DNA of 64,000 nucleotides from assembly GCF_000265405.1 (NCBI RefSeq), contig NC_018010.1:1426001-1490000 (forward strand), in the 5' to 3' direction. Source of the DNA: Belliella baltica DSM 15883 (GTDB lineage: Bacteria; Bacteroidota; Bacteroidia; Cytophagales; Cyclobacteriaceae). Position 1 is the stretch's first letter. The number at the start of each line of letters is the position of its first letter. A program made the translations under genes and the position numbers. Of the stretch, positions 60,801 through 64,000 are shown piece after piece. Under the pieces are notes generated by a model that ran no database searches, was not told where the DNA came from, and worked only from the letters and a program-made list of their open reading frames with translations.

Positions 60801-61155
60801 CAGCAGAAGAGGTCAAATTGCAGAAAGAAATGGTGTAGTAAGACCTTGGGTTCATAAATTCGACTTTAGTTTAACTCAAAGAGTAGATGTTACGAAAGAC
60901 AACAAGAATCGTCTTGAGTTCAGATTAGACTTCTTGAATGTAAATAATCTTCTTAACTCTAACTGGGGTGTTCCAGATTTTCAGTGGACAAGTACTCCTT
61001 TGGTATACAGAGGAAGAAATGCTTCAAACGAGCCTATTTACAGATTAGCTGCTAAGCCAGGTACTACTGAAATCCTAGATGAAACTTATAGAAAATCAAA
61101 CTCTATTGGTAACGTTTGGAGAATGCAAGTGGGTATCAGATATAGCTTCAACTAA
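57880..61155 (+). CDS. TonB-dependent, Oar-like outer-membrane receptor
   Basis: The 1091-aa protein has a signal peptide (TTGIAFSQG) and an N-terminal carboxypeptidase-regulatory-like domain (SVRDNAGETLPGANIVAV ... ITYIGFDDQVYENI). A plug domain follows (TINRSVNDFTRLTPQSNG, NNFTVDGNIYNNNFGLGSG), then a long beta-barrel with typical Y/N-rich strands. The end, NVWRMQVGIRYSFN, gives the aromatic C-terminus needed for outer-membrane insertion. The architecture matches Oar/OmpA-related TonB receptors, with no SusD partner nearby, so glycan uptake is not indicated. Ligand unknown. Terminator follows. Confidence 0.93.
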   Translation: MRQSLLKSLFAFAMLVFTTGIAFSQGVTTASFQGSVRDNAGETLPGANIVAVHTPSGTRYGSVSNEEGRFVIPNVRVGGPYTVTITYIGFDDQVYENINLSLGQNYSINAVLKDGMNLDAIEVVAVRGGIMDADKTGASLSLSNERLNALPTINRSVNDFTRLTPQSNGNSFAGTSSRFNNFTVDGNIYNNNFGLGSGQFAGGNPISIDAIEEIQVNLAPYDVRQGGFTGAGVNAVTKSGDNTFRGSAYYFLRNDQMQGTKIGDDFLPQNNARNEIGGFRLGGPIIKDKLFFFVNYEKESELRPSILRRAAREGETPDGQFISRVPLSQAEFVRDQINSIYGYDPGAPDSYSFASEQTRFNARLDYNINQNHKVSLRYNNYTAFTDVPTNGNSIRYNQTRYRNTNRTGVESINFRNNNYTNDRNVQSIVAELNSRIGTNMSNQLNIGYTSVTDPKRGIPGGQNFPMVEVLEPDESGNLLYYMTMGNELFTVGNLLENTTLNITNNFSLYKGKHTYTFGGNFEFMTFDNAFNPVFNGFYRYIGYDKFVDAVINQNPNVYPDAFSKGFALDGSTTPPTDATRFGQLGFYVQDEYQVNSRLKVTGGLRVDLPFYPIDIPQNELLNDLNKTFSDIDGNTFTPDVATFPKVNPLISPRVGFNYDVKGDRSFVLRGGTGVFSGRIPFVWLSNQVNGSGVIRGGYGLEGQDVIDANIVFNPDVTAYNPANPGQTLSRELALTDRNFTLPQVWRTNLGVDKLLPGGIVGSFEFIYSRDVSSPIAQNLILRNPEGTLSGPDERPYWVDQPGFRRYSNDRDFDNVYYLTNAKEKADYVSATVSFEKAFDNGLYATAAYTLSRARDLDNAGGSQAGSLWTQTVQVDRNRPELSFASFDQPHRIISTIGYTTKNTTISLLYDGGNAGRFSYFYSGDFGDNAARLIYVPNNASELNFQQYTLGGVVYTPAMQAELFDAYIDQDKYLSSRRGQIAERNGVVRPWVHKFDFSLTQRVDVTKDNKNRLEFRLDFLNVNNLLNSNWGVPDFQWTSTPLVYRGRNASNEPIYRLAAKPGTTEILDETYRKSNSIGNVWRMQVGIRYSFN

Positions 61156-61180
61156 TATCATAACTCAATTAATTTTTAAA

Positions 61181-61210
61181 AAAGTCCTCAAGCAATTGAG
61201 GGCTTTTTTA
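61181..61210 (+). terminator. Terminator of the TonB-dependent receptor gene
   Basis: AAAGTCCTCAA pairs with TTGAGGGCTTT (one G-U) around GCAA, followed by T. Confidence 0.88.
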
Positions 61211-61457
61211 TTTACAAGATTTTTAAGATTTGGCATGTTCAAAAATTGATTTTTTAAAATAAAAAAACTTAGGTTAAATCTTAAGTATAATAAAGTGAAA
61301 AAAAATGGCTTAGTTTAATTATTTTAAATTTTTAATCTCCTCCTGTGTTTGCATCTATATGACTGAATATAAAATTTCAGAAGAAGTTAAAAATTTCAAC
61401 TTGCTTTAGGTTGTATTTTGTTACTCAAATCAAACTTTCTATCAATGGGATGAATAG

Positions 61458-61718
61458 AACTATGACTTTGTTAGCAACACAAGATTTAATAGCCTAGATC
61501 AAGATAGAAATAGAAAATTATTTGCTAATACGCTCCAGAAGAATTTGAATAAAACAAAAATAGTTTCTGCAAATAATACCTTTCCGATTCACAAATCTAT
61601 TTTCAACGCCGATTTCAATCAGCAATAAACAAGTCTAGAAGGAGATGATATCTTTCCTGTTCATACAATAGTTCAGTACATTCAAGAAATAGTGGTAGAT
61701 AGTGATCCTATTATTTAA
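61458..61718 (+). pseudogene. Decayed reading frame of unknown origin
   Basis: One frame is open over 87 codons except for a single in-frame TAA at 61626-61628. It reads YDFVSNTRFNSLDQDRNRKL, then NTFPIHKSIFNADFNQQ, stop, and TSLEGDDIFPVHTIVQYIQE. The protein-like composition either side of the stop suggests a gene remnant. No family is recognised. The remainder of the 657-bp gap (61156-61812) holds only the receptor's terminator and AT-rich sequence. Confidence 0.4.
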
Positions 61719-61812
61719 CTAAATGCAGGATTGCATATAATTTTAATAGATAATGCTAATATAGAAACAAGATGTTTTACTCAAGTAATAATAACTTATT
61801 GGAATCTAAAAC

Positions 61813-62493
61813 TTATTCTTCAGGCAGTACCAACCTATATTTAATTGAATACGTGCCTAAACCGCCTACGAAAAACTCACCTTCAAAATATTGATATCCA
61901 GTAGAGGCACCTTGACCTCCTAAAGTTATTCCTGTGTTTGTCTCAATAAATCTAACAACTGGACTATCAACAATATATTTATTACCTCCTCCTAATGGAA
62001 CGTCAATTTCAATTGCTAATGGAAGGTCTTCGAAATCAAAGTTTTCAAAGACAGCACTGGCCCAAAAAGGTTCTTCGTCCGAAAAAGAATTCCTCAACTG
62101 AAGCTGAACGTCTCCAGTCGTCCCATCATATCCATTTGATACTCTGTGCAAGATGGCTTCATACCCATAATATTGACCTACAATCACTTTTTTGGTAAGA
62201 ACATTGGTGTTTCCTTTAGTATCTGTTAGCGTAAGTTTGACTTCATAAATTCCTGGTTCGGTGTATAAAACTCGTCCAATCTGATTATCGCTAGTTTCTC
62301 CATTACCAAAATCCCATGTAACTTTTTCTACTAAGGAAGATGACTCTAATTTCAATTCAACCAAATCTCGTACTACATAAAATTCTTTAGAAGATTCAAT
62401 TACCCCTGTAGGTAGTATTGGTGTTTGGTCTTCATTATTGCATGAAAATATTATAAGTAGTGTAGAAAAAGTTAAAAGTATCTTGTTTTTCAT
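61813..62493 (-). CDS. Lipoprotein with a PKD domain
   Basis: The 226-aa product has a lipobox (IIFSCNNED, C18). A PKD domain lies at about residues 35-105 (VEKVTWDFGNGETSDNQIG with the W-D-F-G-x-G core, then YTEPGIYEVKLTLTDTKG). The C-terminal half is a beta-rich region with YQYFEGEFFVGGLGTYSIKY, not recognised. It is probably exposed on the outer membrane. Lies alone between a decayed frame and the PLP-enzyme gene. Confidence 0.85.
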   Translation of the reverse strand: MKNKILLTFSTLLIIFSCNNEDQTPILPTGVIESSKEFYVVRDLVELKLESSSLVEKVTWDFGNGETSDNQIGRVLYTEPGIYEVKLTLTDTKGNTNVLTKKVIVGQYYGYEAILHRVSNGYDGTTGDVQLQLRNSFSDEEPFWASAVFENFDFEDLPLAIEIDVPLGGGNKYIVDSPVVRFIETNTGITLGGQGASTGYQYFEGEFFVGGLGTYSIKYRLVLPEE

Positions 62494-62713
62494 GTTTTAT
62501 TCCTTTTGAAGTACTTAATTATTTTTTTAGATTTTATGCGACTATAAATATTTGCGTTAAAATAGTTAATTAAATTTAATTATTTCACCACTATTAAGAA
62601 TTATATTTATATTTTTAATATCAAAGTGTTTTTTTCTATTGATTTCCTTCATATTTTCTCTTTTTATGATACCAATTTTCTTTTTACTATTTTCAACATT
62701 CCTGTTGTAAGCT

Positions 62714-63760
62714 ATGGATTCTATTTTTCCTCAATATCAACTCAATCGAACCATCTTCGCAGAAGGCACAGAACATCTTTTCTTTAGTGGGACCGCTTAT
62801 CTAGGAATTTCGGCTTCTAGTGAGTTCTCGGCTTATCTTAAAGAGGGAATAGATATCTACGGAACTAACCATGGTCTGAGTAGAATTAATACTGTTCGTT
62901 TAAGGGTTTTTGAGGAGTTTGAGATCTACTTTGCACATCATGCTGAGGCGCAAAAAACTGCCGTCTACAGCAGTGGATTTTTAGCTGGTCATGCTGTGGT
63001 CTCTTTACTTGAAAACAAGGCTGACGCTATTTTTGTAGCTCCTCACACACATCCCGCTATTCTTTCAGCCGCTATTCAAAATCAAATCGATCCAGCACAT
63101 AATTGGATTGACTCTTGTATCAAGTTTGCTAACCAAAATGAGGGTAAACAAATCTTATTAATCGCCAATGCTGTGGATGCTTTGAAACCTGAAATTCATG
63201 ATTTCTCCTGGGTCAGAGCGCTTTCGAAAAACAATAATTATACGCTGTTGCTTGATGATAGCCATGCTTTTGGTGCTGTAGGGGAGGATGTTTTTGGGAC
63301 GTATAAAAGGTGGAAAGAGCTTCCTGTGGATTTGGTGATTTCTGGTTCCTTAGGTAAAGGACTTGGTCTTCCAGCGGGGATTATTTTGGGTAGCCACGAA
63401 TTCATCCGGGAACTCACTAAGCAATCTATTTATAGGGGAGCATCTCCACCGCCACCTGCTTATTTATGGGCTTTTCTGCAAAGTCAAGAAATCTATAGAA
63501 AGCAACAACAAAAATTAAAAGACAATATTCAGTTTTTCAAAAAGTTGTCACAGAATCTCGATTTGCAAACTACTAAGGAAGATTTTCCAGTATTTAGATT
63601 TGATGATGCTAACTTGTTGCAAAAGCTCCAAGAGCATCAAATCATCATCTCTTCCTTTCCCTATCCCTCACCAAACGACCCGCCCGTCCACCGAATCGTC
63701 ATTTCAGCTTGGCACGAAAAAGAAGATTTATTGGCCTTGGTTAAGGTTTTAAAGATCTAA
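62714..63760 (+). CDS. Class I/II PLP-dependent acyltransferase/aminotransferase (BioF-like)
   Basis: The 348-aa enzyme resembles the alpha-oxoamine synthase group. GTAYLGISASSEF and YGTNHGLSRINTV parallel the BioF N-terminus. LLLDDSHAFGAVGEDVFG has the Asp/His that hold the cofactor, and K215 in ISGSLGKGLGLPAGI is the Schiff-base lysine. At 348 aa it is shorter than typical 8-amino-7-oxononanoate synthase (about 385 aa), and no other bio genes are seen here, so bioF is not assigned. A link to biotin or sphingolipid-type chemistry is possible. Confidence 0.8.
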   Translation: MDSIFPQYQLNRTIFAEGTEHLFFSGTAYLGISASSEFSAYLKEGIDIYGTNHGLSRINTVRLRVFEEFEIYFAHHAEAQKTAVYSSGFLAGHAVVSLLENKADAIFVAPHTHPAILSAAIQNQIDPAHNWIDSCIKFANQNEGKQILLIANAVDALKPEIHDFSWVRALSKNNNYTLLLDDSHAFGAVGEDVFGTYKRWKELPVDLVISGSLGKGLGLPAGIILGSHEFIRELTKQSIYRGASPPPPAYLWAFLQSQEIYRKQQQKLKDNIQFFKKLSQNLDLQTTKEDFPVFRFDDANLLQKLQEHQIIISSFPYPSPNDPPVHRIVISAWHEKEDLLALVKVLKI

Positions 63761-63870
63761 CCACAAAGGGCATAAAGTTTTTCACTAGGGTCACAAGGGG
63801 GATTAATCTTATAAGCTGGAAACCTAGTGTCCTTTGTGCCTCCTTGGTGTTCTTAGTGGTTAAGAAAACC
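63761..63870. repeat. Dispersed inverted repeat (CACAAAGG type)
   Basis: CCACAAAGGGCATAAAG on the left and CTTTGTGCCTCCTTGGTG with CTTAGTGGTT on the right are near complements. An inner CACTAGG/CCTAGTG pair also matches, so the segment can fold into a long hairpin. Related fragments occur at 5070-5115 and 7308-7469. No gene is present after 63760 except a possible start codon at 63995. Confidence 0.6.
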
Positions 63871-64000
63871 TATTTTTCCATGTAAAGAATTTTCTATATT
63901 TCGCGTAAGCCAACTTTTCAATTTTTCAACTTATTAATTTCCCAATCTTCCAACTCCAATTACTCTTGCTCTGCCACTCTTTAATCCAAAAAAGATGAAC

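Noticed and set aside
62714..63760. Definite bioF
   Set aside because: The PLP motifs fit, but the protein is short for BioF and no biotin gene neighbours it, so only a family-level call is made.

Overview
The window looks like a chromosomal segment of a Bacteroidota bacterium, most likely order Cytophagales (Algoriphagus/Belliella-like). The evidence is the low G+C, promoters of the TTTG-N19-TAnnTTTG type, a SprB-repeat/CHU_C adhesin beside a PorP/SprF gene (type IX secretion), an Oar-like TonB receptor, DUF2807 and META lipoproteins, and an RprX/RprY-like two-component pair. The genus is an inference.

Layout. 1-5062: 2-oxoglutarate dehydrogenase genes sucA (5' end outside the window), sucB and lpd, with a four-helix-bundle gene flanked by inverted repeats wedged between sucB and lpd. 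5293-7307: a small operon of a secreted Cys-containing peptide, a beta-propeller lipoprotein and a thioredoxin-like lipoprotein, behind a promoter whose spacer contains a (TA)9 run. 7470-12460 (minus): thrA-thrB-thrC with a 12-codon Thr/Ile-rich candidate leader peptide. 12903-19382: envelope proteins, SDR, MscS, an alkyltransferase-like protein without the catalytic Cys, an HTH regulator, a Na+/solute symporter, clpS and recR.

19391-24155 is the most unusual part. A good promoter is followed by ten tandem 77-bp units built on a tRNA-Ala gene, in which the anticodon arm is replaced by a TCCCGAC/GTCGGGA hairpin and the T arm by a CCGAG-TTA-CTCGG hairpin. They run in exact register into one intact tRNA-Ala(GGC). 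Decayed tRNA copies, an IS3-family element, an IS1182-family element and a solo GIY-YIG nuclease gene follow.

24267-35508: a flavin-binding protein, a CPXCG protein, an AAA/DUF4143 ATPase behind 32-bp palindromic repeats, argB-argD-argC-argJ (minus), a two-component system (minus), a possible small RNA and lysA. 36356-39497: SprB-repeat adhesin and PorP/SprF partner. 39625-45654: a frameshifted cryptochrome/photolyase-related gene whose 3' end meets a composite transposon. In this transposon two direct IS1182-family copies (one decayed, one intact) flank a 23-Cys copper-storage-like protein and a Met-rich heavy-metal-binding lipoprotein.

45650-64000: P1-family peptidase and aldehyde dehydrogenase (minus); a PorP/SprF and tandem-OmpA gene pair that is visibly richer in G+C than its surroundings; an M23 peptidase; aspS; a YhhN protein; a 1091-aa TonB-dependent Oar-like receptor; a decayed reading frame; a PKD lipoprotein; a BioF-like PLP enzyme; and a dispersed inverted repeat at the end.

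The metabolic genes cover the TCA cycle and threonine, arginine and lysine synthesis. The accessory islands sit at the tRNA-Ala locus and at the photolyase/peptidase junction.
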